Part shown: in pieces, positions 1-6,562 of the stretch
How the letters are laid out: every line of letters starts with the position of its first letter
Position numbering within the stretch: the first letter of the stretch is position 1
Assembly (NCBI GenBank): GCA_046727435.1
Contig: JBKPCR010000102.1
Span: 1-8,948, forward strand
Direction: 5' to 3'
Length of the DNA: 8,948 nucleotides
Source: CAVPRW01 sp046727435 [NCBI: bacterium]
GTDB lineage: Bacteria; Tectomicrobia; Entotheonellia; J063
Translations under genes and position numbers: made by a program
Notes under the pieces: generated by a model
Databases searched by the model: none
The model's input: the letters and a program-made list of their open reading frames with translations, nothing else
What the model was told of the DNA's origin: nothing

Positions 1-211
1 TCGTGCCATTGTAGACGATGGTCCCGGACGTTGGCATCTCGAGGCCGGCTAGCATCATGAGCAAGGTGCTCTTGCCACAGCCACTCGGCCCGATGATCAC
101 GAGAAATTCCCCATGCTGCACACGCAGGCTCACGGTGTCCAAAGCCACCACTTCGCGCGGCGTATCAGCGCCCCACACTTTGGTGACATCGGTGCAGACG
201 ATTTCGCCCAT
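1..211 (-). CDS. ABC transporter ATP-binding protein, nitrate/sulfonate/taurine type (N-terminal 70 residues, cut by window edge)
   Basis: This is the ATP-hydrolysing subunit of an ABC importer, acting at the inner face of the cytoplasmic membrane. Reading the minus strand from ATG at 211 gives about 70 residues, which end at the window edge still in frame. A complete Walker A motif, GPSGCGKST, is visible near residues 42-50, followed by the usual [10 protein letters not shown] stretch that leads to the Q-loop. The Q-loop, signature motif and Walker B lie outside the window. The start at 211 is preceded by GGAG at suitable spacing; an in-frame ATG at 232 is possible but has no clear ribosome site. 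The N-terminus (D-V-T-K-V-W, then V-A-L-D) resembles SsuB/TauB/NrtD-like ATPases, but the substrate cannot be read from this fragment. The IS701 element lies about 110 bases upstream, so native promoter sequence may have been replaced. Confidence 0.88.
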   Translation of the reverse strand, partial: MGEIVCTDVTKVWGADTPREVVALDTVSLRVQHGEFLVIIGPSGCGKSTLLMMLAGLEMPTSGTIVYNGT

Positions 212-240
212 GGGCAGTCTCCATTCGTCCATTACTGGTG

Positions 241-261
241 CTCTCTCTCCCTGCGAGAGAG
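241..261. repeat. Short inverted repeat in the ABC gene leader
   Basis: A 7-bp perfect inverted repeat, CTCTCTC (241-247) and GAGAGAG (255-261), with a 7-base loop. The surrounding stretch 241-320 is rich in CTC/CCT and contains a second CCTCTCCCT near 313-321. It looks like a degenerate dispersed intergenic repeat. It lies in the untranslated leader of the ABC ATPase gene; no T-run follows, so a terminator is not supported. Confidence 0.4.
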
Positions 262-317
262 GGTCACGATGATGGCTCTTCTCTGGCAATAACGTCGCTT
301 CCTCACCTCCACCCTCT

Positions 318-340
318 CCCTAGTACTACAGTGGTAACAA
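318..340 (+). repeat. IS left terminal inverted repeat with CTAG target
   Basis: Left end of the IS701-type element. The inverted repeat proper is 324-340; CTAG at 320-323 is the target copy, and CC at 318-319 extends the match by chance or as part of the target. The whole 23 bases are a perfect reverse complement of 1804-1826. Confidence 0.92.
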
Positions 341-1820
341 AAGCTTAACGCTGGTATCTTGGTTCCGGACTCATGGACGGAGGACGGAACCATGCAACAG
401 ATCAACGAAGCGACTGGTAGATCTCTACCAACCAGGACCGACAGCAGTATGGCAGGTGGCCCGGCCTACATGGCAGATATTGCCCGGCGGTTGGCCCGGT
501 ATGTCGTCCGCTCGCAGTCTCGCCAACGGGTCATGGCGTATGTGCGCGGCTTGCTGAGGGAGGCGGAACGCCAGAACAGCTGGCAAGTGGCGGAAGCCTG
601 TGGCGAGCCCACCCCGTATGGCTTCCAGTACTTGCTGGCCCGCGCCGACTGGGACGCTGACATGGTGCGCGATGAGCGGCGCACCGATATCATCCAACAT
701 CTGGGCGATCCGCAGGGTGTACTGGTCCTCGACGAAACAGGCTTTGTGAAAAAAGGGCGCCACTCGGCTGGGGTCGCCCGCCAGTAGACTGGGACGGTCG
801 GCAACGTGGAGAACGGCCAAATCGGCGTGTTTGTGGGCTATGCCAGTCCGCTGGGCCATGCGCTGCTGGATCGTGAACTGTATCTGCCCAAGGAGTGGAC
901 GGACGACCGAGCGCGCTGCGAGCAGGCGGGAATCCCTGCGGATCGGCCCGTTGCCACCAAGCCGCCGCTGGCCCGTCAGCTGTGGGCCCGTGCCGTCACG
1001 GCCGGCGTGCCGGCCACGTAGGTGACAGGCGACAGCGTGTCTGGGGATGATCAGCGGCGGCGCCGGTGGTTGGAAGGCCAGGCCCCGCCCGATGCCCTGG
1101 CGGTGTCGGGCAAGGCATAGGTCTGGCTGGGGTGGCAACAACGGCAGGTCAAAAGCCTCCTGGCCACCTCGCCGGAGGACGGCTGGACCCGCCTCAGTGC
1201 AGGCGACGGGGCTCAAGGCCCCCGCTGGTACGACTGGCGCTGGCTGCCCCTGACCCCACCGTTGGAGCCCGGATGGTGCGGCTGGCTGCTGGTCCGGCGG
1301 AGTCTGAGCGATCCCACGGACCTGACCGCCTACGTGGTCTTTGCCCCGCAGGTCACGACCCTGCCGGAGGTCGTCAGGGTAGCCGGCAGCCGATGGACCA
1401 TCGAGTGCGGCGTTGAGGAGGCCAAGGGCGAAGTGGGCCTGGACCACGATAAAGTGCGGAGCTGGATCGGCTGGTATCGGCATATCACGCTCGCGATGTG
1501 GGCGTGGGCCCTCTTGACCAGCATGCGGGCGGGGACAATCGCGGTCGAGGCGTGAAAAAAAAGTCTGCAGCCCCCATCGGAGGCGAGTCCGTTGGCGGCA
1601 TTCAAGGCCAGGCGCAGCCTCTCCTCCCGCTGAGCCTCCCCGAATGGCGGCGGTTGCTCTGGCGATTAGTCTTGGCCGTGCCGCAGACCGCCCATCATCT
1701 CCTCGGCTGGTCGCAATGGCGTCGGTGGCACCAAACCGTCGCCGCGTATGACCATGATAAGCGTCGCGCGGCCCTTGTTGGAGCCCTGGCAGCATAGTCC
1801 ATCTTGTTACCACTGTAGTA
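324..1820 (+). mobile_element. IS701-family insertion sequence, complete ends but dead transposase
   Basis: The element is 1497 bp with perfect 17-bp terminal inverted repeats: 324-340 (TACTACAGTGGTAACAA) and its exact reverse complement at 1804-1820. It is flanked on both sides by CTAG (320-323 and 1821-1824), matching the 4-bp YTAR target preference of the IS701 family. The symmetry extends two more bases outward (CC / GG), which may be chance. It carries one transposase gene on the plus strand that is inactivated by several stops and a frameshift. The left flank is non-coding repeat, while the right flank is the coding sequence of a TIR gene. The ends are pristine while the gene is decayed, so a functional copy elsewhere could still mobilise it in trans. 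Confidence 0.93.
392..1797 (+). pseudogene. IS701-family DDE transposase pseudogene (three TAG, one TGA, one frameshift)
   Basis: The transposase would catalyse cut-and-paste movement of the IS. The start ATG at 392 is preceded by GGAGG at 379-383; the open frame extends upstream to 359 without a ribosome site. The catalytic triad is readable: first Asp in VLVLDETGFVKKG, second Asp in VTGDSV, and Glu in the segment EEAKGEVGLDH. In-frame stops break the reading frame at 785-787, 1019-1021 and 1118-1120 (all TAG) and at 1553-1555 (TGA, beside a run of eight A). Around 1628-1632 one base is missing: reading continues from KARRSLSSR in one frame to LSLPEWRRLLWRL in another, stopping at 1795-1797. 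From memory of the family, the first and third TAG sit where Tyr is expected and the second where Trp is expected, so they look like point mutations. The gene is dead unless suppressed. Confidence 0.9.
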
Positions 1821-1826
1821 CTAGGG
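1804..1826 (-). repeat. IS right terminal inverted repeat with CTAG target
   Basis: Right end of the IS701-type element, a perfect reverse complement of 318-340. On the minus strand its outer bases supply the last codons (V-L-Q-W) and the TAA stop of the truncated TIR gene. Confidence 0.92.
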
Positions 1827-2172
1827 CTTGGAAGCGCTTAACCTCTTCATTCACCCACCGCGATTCGGGTGTCCTTGGTGAACAGACCACAATGAGCAGT
1901 CTGGCCCCTGCCAGCGCTTCGTCGATGCGCTGAGTCAAATCGGCAGAAGCGGACAGTTCCTCTTCGTCCCGAAAGACCCGGCCGACGCGACCTGGTGCAC
2001 CCGAAGCGACGAGACGCTTCGGAACGCGGTAGGTCTCCAACTTCGAGTGCTGCCACTTTGCCCACTGCCGGTCGGGATCAGTGTGGCGGTAGCTTATAAA
2101 TGCTCCATAGCGGTGCGAATCGCATATGGACGGGAACGCGAACTCAGTCGGATTCGATGCCTCGGCTGTCAT
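1807..2172 (-). CDS. TIR-domain protein, truncated by the IS (N-terminal TIR domain only)
   Basis: Bacterial TIR domains of this type are NADases or signalling enzymes that in several known defence systems deplete NAD or make cyclic-ADP-ribose-type signals. The 121-residue product begins with a short leader and then shows YGAFISYRH (residues 22-30), RVFRDEEEL (65-73), a hydrophobic LLIVVCSPR strand (92-100) and SRWVNEEV (104-111). The W-x-x-x-E spacing places the probable catalytic Glu at residue 110. The native sequence ends near Leu117; the last codons and the stop come from the IS inverted repeat. Relatives are usually several hundred residues long, with WD40, TPR or other repeats after the TIR, and none of that remains. 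The start ATG at 2172 has no strong Shine-Dalgarno. It lies about 75 bases after the attC-like site on the same strand, as expected for a second integron cassette. A truncated TIR could retain the fold but would lack its sensor part. Confidence 0.85.
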   Translation of the reverse strand: MTAEASNPTEFAFPSICDSHRYGAFISYRHTDPDRQWAKWQHSKLETYRVPKRLVASGAPGRVGRVFRDEEELSASADLTQRIDEALAGARLLIVVCSPRTPESRWVNEEVKRFQALVLQW

Positions 2173-2247
2173 GGTGAAGGTCTACTTTGGAAAATAGAAT
2201 CTACGTCCTTGATTTAATTTGGACTAACAAACGCACGGTTCATGACC

Positions 2248-2331
2248 GGCTAACGAATAAGCGTTAAGCGGCCGGGCAACAGCGGCGCGGAGCGGCGCTG
2301 TTGAACAGTCCGCTGCATGCGCTGGTTGGGC
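2248..2331 (-). other. attC-like recombination site (candidate)
   Basis: Read on the minus strand, this 84-base imperfect palindrome begins with GCCCAAC (2331-2325, fits R'' RYYYAAC) and ends with GTTAGCC (2254-2248, one base off R' GTTRRRY). Inside, AGCG...AGCGG (L'' side) faces CCGCT...CGCT (L' side) with an asymmetric unpaired insert. A central 8-bp stem, CAACAGCG / CGCTGTTG (2303-2296 and 2284-2277), closes an 11-base loop. This is the expected order R''-L''-stem-L'-R'. It starts 9 bases after the stop codon of the SIR2 gene, where a cassette attC belongs, and a degenerate integron-type integrase lies on the other side of that gene. Orientation is not fully settled: the plus-strand reading gives a perfect GTTGGGC but a poorer R''. 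No folding was computed. Confidence 0.6.
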
Positions 2332-2340
2332 AGCTTCTCG

Positions 2341-3825
2341 CTACCCTGCTGCATGCGCTATCCCAAGGATGCCGTGCACAATCTGCTCTGCCATTCCCTT
2401 TGTGACCGCAAGCTCACCATGTACAACTTGGTTGCGAATGCGTAGCCAATCGAGTACCGTGCGAACAGGGACGTCACCCAAGAGGCCCTGTACCTTGGCC
2501 TCTTCCAAGAGCGCGGTTAACGTAGTGCGTCGTCCTGAAACGGTCCTCGGCGCGTCTAGCCGCTGCCTCAATGTTGCCTCAAGCCGGGAGATTGCTGCGA
2601 TGATCGCAGCCCGGTACTCTCGGGCAGCAAGCAATCGCGCCGGCTCCTCCAGCAGCAAAGGCTTGTGCCGCTCTGCAGCGGCGGAAAACCATTGATCCAG
2701 TTGAATTAGGAATTCGTCAGGGTCAGCGGTCGAGACGTCCGGGCGAAAAATGACCTGCAACTCGCGGATATCAACAGGGAGAGTAGCAGTTGGTTCGACG
2801 ATGACCAAGATCCTCGACGCGTCGAGCTTTGCGCGCAGTGCCACAACCAGTTCGAGAAGCGTGTTCTGGGTAGAAGCATCGACTACGATCAGCAGCGCCC
2901 GCTGAATCAGTGCCTCGATCTTGGCTAGGACTGTATCTCCAGGAGAGACAACGTCGTCAGCCGAAATCGGGACGAACCCATGCTTACTAACCACGGGGAA
3001 CACACGTTCCCGATAAAAAGACAGAAATGACAAGGGAACTGCAAAAAAGCAAAGGCGAGTCGAAGCCTCGGATGGAAGGGAAAGCTCACGCAGTGGTTGC
3101 TCTTCCTTGACCTGACTCGCCGGAATCACCTTTTCCCGCCAGAAGTCAGCCAGCTCCACGAATACTTCAGCTAGCACTTCCCCATAGCGGGCCTTTCCCC
3201 CAGCTAGGTTAATGACCCGGACGCCCCGCCTTTCAAACCGCACGATATCGGTTGGCTTAGCTCCAACCCCTAGCGTGTAAGCGATTCCTCGGTGGTGGCC
3301 CAACCGCTCTCCGACGATCTGCCACACTTGGCGAAAGTCGGGATCATCTACGCTGTACCCCACTAATACAGCGGTCCGAGTAATGAGAAGGTTCGCGAGA
3401 AATATCGCGAGTAGCGGATACCTGTCAAGGAACCTGTCATAGTCTGTTTCCGTTGCTACCATCCGAGTTGGGTGGTGGAGATCGCCATGAAGCTTCAGAA
3501 GCCCGACTCCCGCCTACCTCAAATTTATGGAAAGTTGGTCCTCATCGACCAGAGGCATGCAGTGTCGGGGAATGAGCTCGTACTGACGTTCGAGGAGAAA
3601 GTCAAAGTTCGTGGTGCGCACCAGATCGAATGGTATCGAACAAAAGGCCTTGTGCGCGCTGCCGGGCCGCGCCTCGTCGACTAACAACAACTCGGATAGC
3701 TTCTCGATCAGCTTCGGTCGACTGAATTCGTGTTCGTAGGCGGAAATTGAATCGAGCGGGGTTGAGGCGGCGTAGTCGCCTAAGTCTCGTCCAAGGGGTT
3801 CGCCGAGATCGCTCCACAAAGGCAT
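2341..3825 (-). pseudogene. SIR2 / TIR-like / HEPN multidomain defence-type gene with in-frame amber and damaged 5' end
   Basis: One continuous minus-strand frame runs from ATG 3825 to TAG 2341, interrupted only by TAG at 3514-3516 (codon 104). Before it lie 103 residues; after it the frame resumes A-G-V-G-L-L-K-L-H-G-D, so the stop falls inside a conserved domain. SIR2-like signs are TTNFD (residues 71-75), KLHGD (111-115, candidate catalytic His113) and VGYSVDDPDF (155-164). A second alpha/beta domain near residues 255-335 (FFAVPLSF, LIVVDAS, then LLELVVALR) resembles TIR-like or nucleoside-deoxyribosyltransferase folds. The C-terminus has WLRIRNQVVHG, an R-x4-H HEPN motif. SIR2 proteins of this type normally have a GAG-x-S NAD-binding loop just before the P-L-W segment; here it is absent, and an in-frame TAA lies three codons upstream of ATG 3825. 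A downstream restart at ATG 3462 would give 373 residues lacking most of the SIR2 domain. The TIR-like and HEPN calls are from pattern and less certain than SIR2. Confidence 0.75.
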
Positions 3826-3882
3826 CGCCTTACCTTATAACCTTCCCCGTGATATGCTGCGGAATATCTATCTAACCTCCTC
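3826..3882 (-). pseudogene. Remnant 5' end of the SIR2 gene and possible attI/cassette junction
   Basis: On the minus strand AGGAGG (3881-3876) is a near-perfect Shine-Dalgarno, followed by an ATA codon (3871-3869) and a readable D-I-P-Q-H-I-T-G-K-V-I-R before TAA. That peptide resembles the short helix that usually precedes the GAG-x-S loop of SIR2-like proteins. It is out of frame with ATG 3825, and the GAG loop is missing between them. The simplest reading is a lost ATG start plus a small deletion that removed the NAD-binding loop. In the same place GTTAGAT (3876-3870) fits the GTTRRRY crossover consensus, so this may also be where the first cassette was joined to attI. All of this is inference from short strings. 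Confidence 0.4.
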
Positions 3883-4087
3883 TATGAGCGGTATATGCCT
3901 CCAATTTTCCGCATAATACCACGAATGTACCTCAAGCGTTTAGATGGAATAACCAAGGGAGAGACACTGACGCTCATCCGTCATGACCCATCGGGCACAG
4001 ATCGCTTGGGTATTCCGCCTCATCGTACTCGCGGCCACAAGGAGCCAGTACGGTTGCTGTAGACTTCACTCGTGTGAGGTGTCAACT
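3883..4087. other. Divergent intergenic region between cassette gene and integrase remnant
   Basis: No convincing gene is present. The left part (3890-3960) is AT-richer than its neighbours and holds the possible leftward promoter. An open frame from 3983 runs into the integrase frame, but its first 35 residues resemble nothing recognisable and are probably untranslated. GAGG at 4076-4079 lies 8 bases before CTG 4088 and may be the old integrase ribosome site. The attI site of the proposed integron should lie in or at the left edge of this stretch. Confidence 0.5.
3913..3921 (-). promoter_or_regulatory. Possible extended -10 promoter for the cassette genes
   Basis: On the minus strand TGGTATTAT (3921-3913) matches an extended -10 element (TG-n-TATAAT with one mismatch). 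No convincing -35 hexamer lies 16-18 bases upstream. It sits between the integrase remnant and the first cassette gene, where an integron Pc promoter would be expected, and about 30 bases before the AGGAGG at 3881-3876. Confidence 0.28.
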
Positions 4088-4640
4088 CTGGAACACCGCC
4101 CCAAGAAACTTCTCGACCACGTGCGCGATGCCATCCGGCTCACGCACGACTCGATTCGCACTGAGGAATCCTCTGTCACCTGGATTAAACGGTCTATTCT
4201 CTTCCACAACACGCGTCATCCCAACGAAATGGCCAGTGCAGAAATCGAAGCGTTTCGACACACCTGGCCGGCGCTCAACAGGTGCTGGCGGCAACCCAAA
4301 ATCCAGCGCTCTACGTCTTACGGTGTCTCTATTGCGACGTGCTCAACACGCCACTCGACTTCCCCATCGATGCTGTGTGTGCCAAAAAGCCCAAACGCTT
4401 GCCCACAGTCTTGACCAAGGAGGAGACCCTCATGGTCATCGAGCATCTCTCCGGAACGCAACGATTCATGGCGAAACTGCTGTATGGTGGCGGGTTGAGG
4501 CTGATGGAATGTCTACGATTACGCGTCAAAGACCTGGACTTTGCCCAACGTCAGATCATCGTACGGGATGGCAACGGACGCCGGCTGAGTGTACCAATCT
4601 CATGTGGACTGATTTAGAGAATCTCAAAGCCCAAACAGTG
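4088..4640 (+). pseudogene. Integron-type tyrosine recombinase remnant (intI-like), frameshifted and truncated
   Basis: The intact family inserts and excises cassettes at attI/attC sites. From 4088 one frame reads PKKLLDHVRDAIR, then SIRTEES, W-I-K-R and [10 protein letters not shown] to E-I-E-A-F, the N-terminal core-binding domain. At 4256-4257 one base is missing (CG where a CTG-type Leu codon is expected), and the next frame continues [18 protein letters not shown], then [17 protein letters not shown] and [19 protein letters not shown]. The first catalytic Arg is therefore present in GGGLRLMEC, followed by KDLDF and V-R-D-G-N-G. After about 4590 similarity fades: the frame stops at 4617, while another frame gives a plausible D-L-E-N-L-K-A-Q to 4638. 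The second half with the H-x-x-R, His and Tyr nucleophile is missing. The expected ATG reads CTG at 4088; GTG at 4079 is the nearest alternative. The gene cannot make an active recombinase. Confidence 0.82.
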
Positions 4641-4927
4641 ATTTAAGGGACCGTGTGCCACGTCAGGCGGGGCCGCGCTGGCGGAATTTGTCAAACAGTT
4701 TCGTCCGCGAGCCATTTAGGGTATGATCTCCTTCCGTGACACAGGGGCCATGCGAGGGAGCTGTCGCATCGTAGACTTCACGCGGGGCTATGGCATGAGA
4801 GCCGTTTCTTCCCCCAGGCCGGCGCTGATGGACGGTCATTCCTATGTGTTGGGCCGCGCTAGAGCTGGGAGGGTGCCCCGTTATGTCGCAGTTGTATACG
4901 ACACAGCATCTGTGAGAGGAGGGTATT
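4641..4927 (+). other. Intergenic stretch between integrase remnant and TPP enzyme, with a short gene-end fragment
   Basis: At 4642-4719 a 25-codon frame ends A-A-L-A-E-F-V-K-Q-F-R-P-R-A-I and then TAG. It reads like the C-terminal tail of a real protein but has no start and cannot be assigned. Just after it TATGAT (4722-4727) resembles a -10 box for the downstream gene, without a good -35. The rest, 4728-4915, shows no convincing gene; a 75-codon frame from 4723 overlaps the next gene's start and looks spurious. The right edge of the integron relic is probably somewhere in 4640-4720. Confidence 0.45.
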
Positions 4928-6562
4928 ATGGCAGAAGTCTTTGGCTATGAGCTTGTGGCGCGCGCCCTGAAGAACGAAGGCGCGGATACCATGTTTTTTA
5001 TTATGGGCGGTCCGATGCTCGGCGCGCAGGATGCCTGTCGGAAGCTGGGGATCCGCATGATCGATGTGCGGCACGAGCAGGCGGCCGCCATGATGGCCAA
5101 TGCCTATGCACGGCTGACGGGCAAGGCCGGGGTGTGCTCGGCTGCCTCCGGGCCGGCCACGATGAACCTGGTTACCGGTGTAGCGCATGCCTATGCGGAC
5201 TCGGCGCCGATCATCGCCCTGGGCGGGGCGAGTCCGATCAGTCAATTCCACTCCGAAGTCTTTCAGGAAATCGATCAATTGAGTATCATGCGTCCTGCCA
5301 CCAAATGGGCGGCGCAGGCGGTTTCGGCTAGGCGTATTCCAGAGTATATTAACATGGCGTATCGCCAGGCCTTGACCGGTCGCCTCGGACCGGCCTATCT
5401 CGACCTGCCCGGCGATGTCCTGTACGCGCGGGTGGATGAAGAGACGGTAGTATGGCCGCAACCTGCCAAGACGGCGCACCGGATCCCTGGGGATCCCGGA
5501 TTGGTCAAAGAGGCGGTCGATCTCCTGTCACGGGCGGATCGCCCGCTGATTGTCACGGGTAGCGGGATCCTGTGGTCGAATGCCAGCGAAGAGCTCCAGC
5601 AATTTGTCGACGTCACCGGTATTCCATTCTTGACCACCCCTCAAGGCCGTGGTGTGATTCCTGACGATCATCCCCGGTCGTTCCCCGCTGCCCGCAATAT
5701 GGCTTTCCAGAATAGCGATGTCGTGCTCTTCCTGGGCACGCGGTTCAATTATGTGATCTCCCATGGCCAGCCGCCTCGCTTTAATCCCGATGCCAAAATC
5801 CTCCAGGTGAACGCGGATCCGGCGGAAATTGGCAAGGGACGCCCAGTAGACGTAGGGATTGTGGGCGATGCGAAAACGGTGCTCCGGCAAATGCTCGACT
5901 TGGTCCAGGGTAAGTTCGACCCGCGTAAAGAAACGCCGTGGATTTCGGCCTTGCGCGAGCAAGACCTGAAAGGCCAGGCGCGCTTGGAGCCATTCTTGAA
6001 CTCTGACGAGGTCCCGATTCACCCATTGCGTCTGTGTAAAGAGATCGGAGACTTCCTGGATCGTGACGCCATTCTCGTGGTCGATGGCCAAGAAATCCTG
6101 AATTACGGCCGACAGTCGATCTCCACCTATGTCCCAGGACATCGCCTGAATTCTGGGGTTTTCGGGACCATGGGTGTGGGGGTGCCGTTCGGCCTGGGAG
6201 CTAAGGCCGCGAAGCCAGACAAGCAGGTGCTGGTCCTGCATGGTGATGGGTCCTTCGGCATGAACGCCATGGAGATGGATACGGCCGTTCGCCATAAGCT
6301 GCCAGTGGTCACCGTGATCAGTCTCAATGGTGGCTGGACAGCGGACCCCGAAGGCGGCAAGATCGGCCGGGACCTCGGCTACACGCACTATGAGAAGATG
6401 ATGGATGCGTTCGGTGGGCATGGTGAATATGTCGAAACGCCGGGGGATATTCGTCCAGCCCTGGAGCGGGCGTTTGCCTCAGGGAAGCCAGCCATCGTGA
6501 ACGTCAAAACAGATTACCGGGCGCGTGCCACGACCATGCGCTTCACCAACTACATGACCTAA
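4928..6562 (+). CDS. Thiamine-diphosphate-dependent enzyme, acetolactate synthase / 2-hydroxyacyl-CoA lyase-like
   Basis: This cytoplasmic enzyme family makes or breaks carbon-carbon bonds next to a carbonyl using thiamine diphosphate. The 544-residue length matches the three-domain family. In order: the N-terminal pyrimidine-binding domain with catalytic Glu50 in VRHEQAAAMMANAYAR and the SGPATMN loop; a central domain starting near residue 190 (RPLIVTGSGI, then FLGTRFNYV); and the C-terminal diphosphate-binding domain with GDGSFG at 439-444 and the metal-ligand Asn467 in SLNGGW (GDG-x25-LN, where many relatives have NN). The start is well supported: GAGAGGAGGG ends a few bases before ATG 4928. 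It stands alone, with no small regulatory subunit of acetolactate synthase beside it, which argues against a branched-chain biosynthesis role. Oxalyl-CoA decarboxylase or 2-hydroxyacyl-CoA lyase relatives are plausible; the substrate is not readable. The frame is intact and looks functional. Confidence 0.9.
   Translation: MAEVFGYELVARALKNEGADTMFFIMGGPMLGAQDACRKLGIRMIDVRHEQAAAMMANAYARLTGKAGVCSAASGPATMNLVTGVAHAYADSAPIIALGGASPISQFHSEVFQEIDQLSIMRPATKWAAQAVSARRIPEYINMAYRQALTGRLGPAYLDLPGDVLYARVDEETVVWPQPAKTAHRIPGDPGLVKEAVDLLSRADRPLIVTGSGILWSNASEELQQFVDVTGIPFLTTPQGRGVIPDDHPRSFPAARNMAFQNSDVVLFLGTRFNYVISHGQPPRFNPDAKILQVNADPAEIGKGRPVDVGIVGDAKTVLRQMLDLVQGKFDPRKETPWISALREQDLKGQARLEPFLNSDEVPIHPLRLCKEIGDFLDRDAILVVDGQEILNYGRQSISTYVPGHRLNSGVFGTMGVGVPFGLGAKAAKPDKQVLVLHGDGSFGMNAMEMDTAVRHKLPVVTVISLNGGWTADPEGGKIGRDLGYTHYEKMMDAFGGHGEYVETPGDIRPALERAFASGKPAIVNVKTDYRARATTMRFTNYMT

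Noticed and set aside
425-1813. A 462-codon open frame antisense to the transposase
   Set aside because: It is the mirror of a GC-biased transposase gene, has no recognisable domain and no ribosome site; the plus strand carries clear DDE transposase homology.
785-3516. Four in-frame TAG codons (785, 1019, 1118, 3514) suggesting amber recoding
   Set aside because: Nearby intact genes end with TAG (acetyltransferase at 7470-7472, penicillin-binding protein at 8388-8390), and the affected genes also carry frameshifts or deletions, so decay explains them better.
4059-4781. 11-bp direct repeat GTAGACTTCAC at 4059-4069 and 4771-4781 flanking the integrase remnant
   Set aside because: Several 11-bp repeats are expected by chance in 9 kb; the flanking bases do not match convincingly.
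4859-5479. 206-codon minus-strand frame over the TPP enzyme start
   Set aside because: It overlaps strongly supported coding sequence with catalytic motifs on the other strand and shows no domain of its own.
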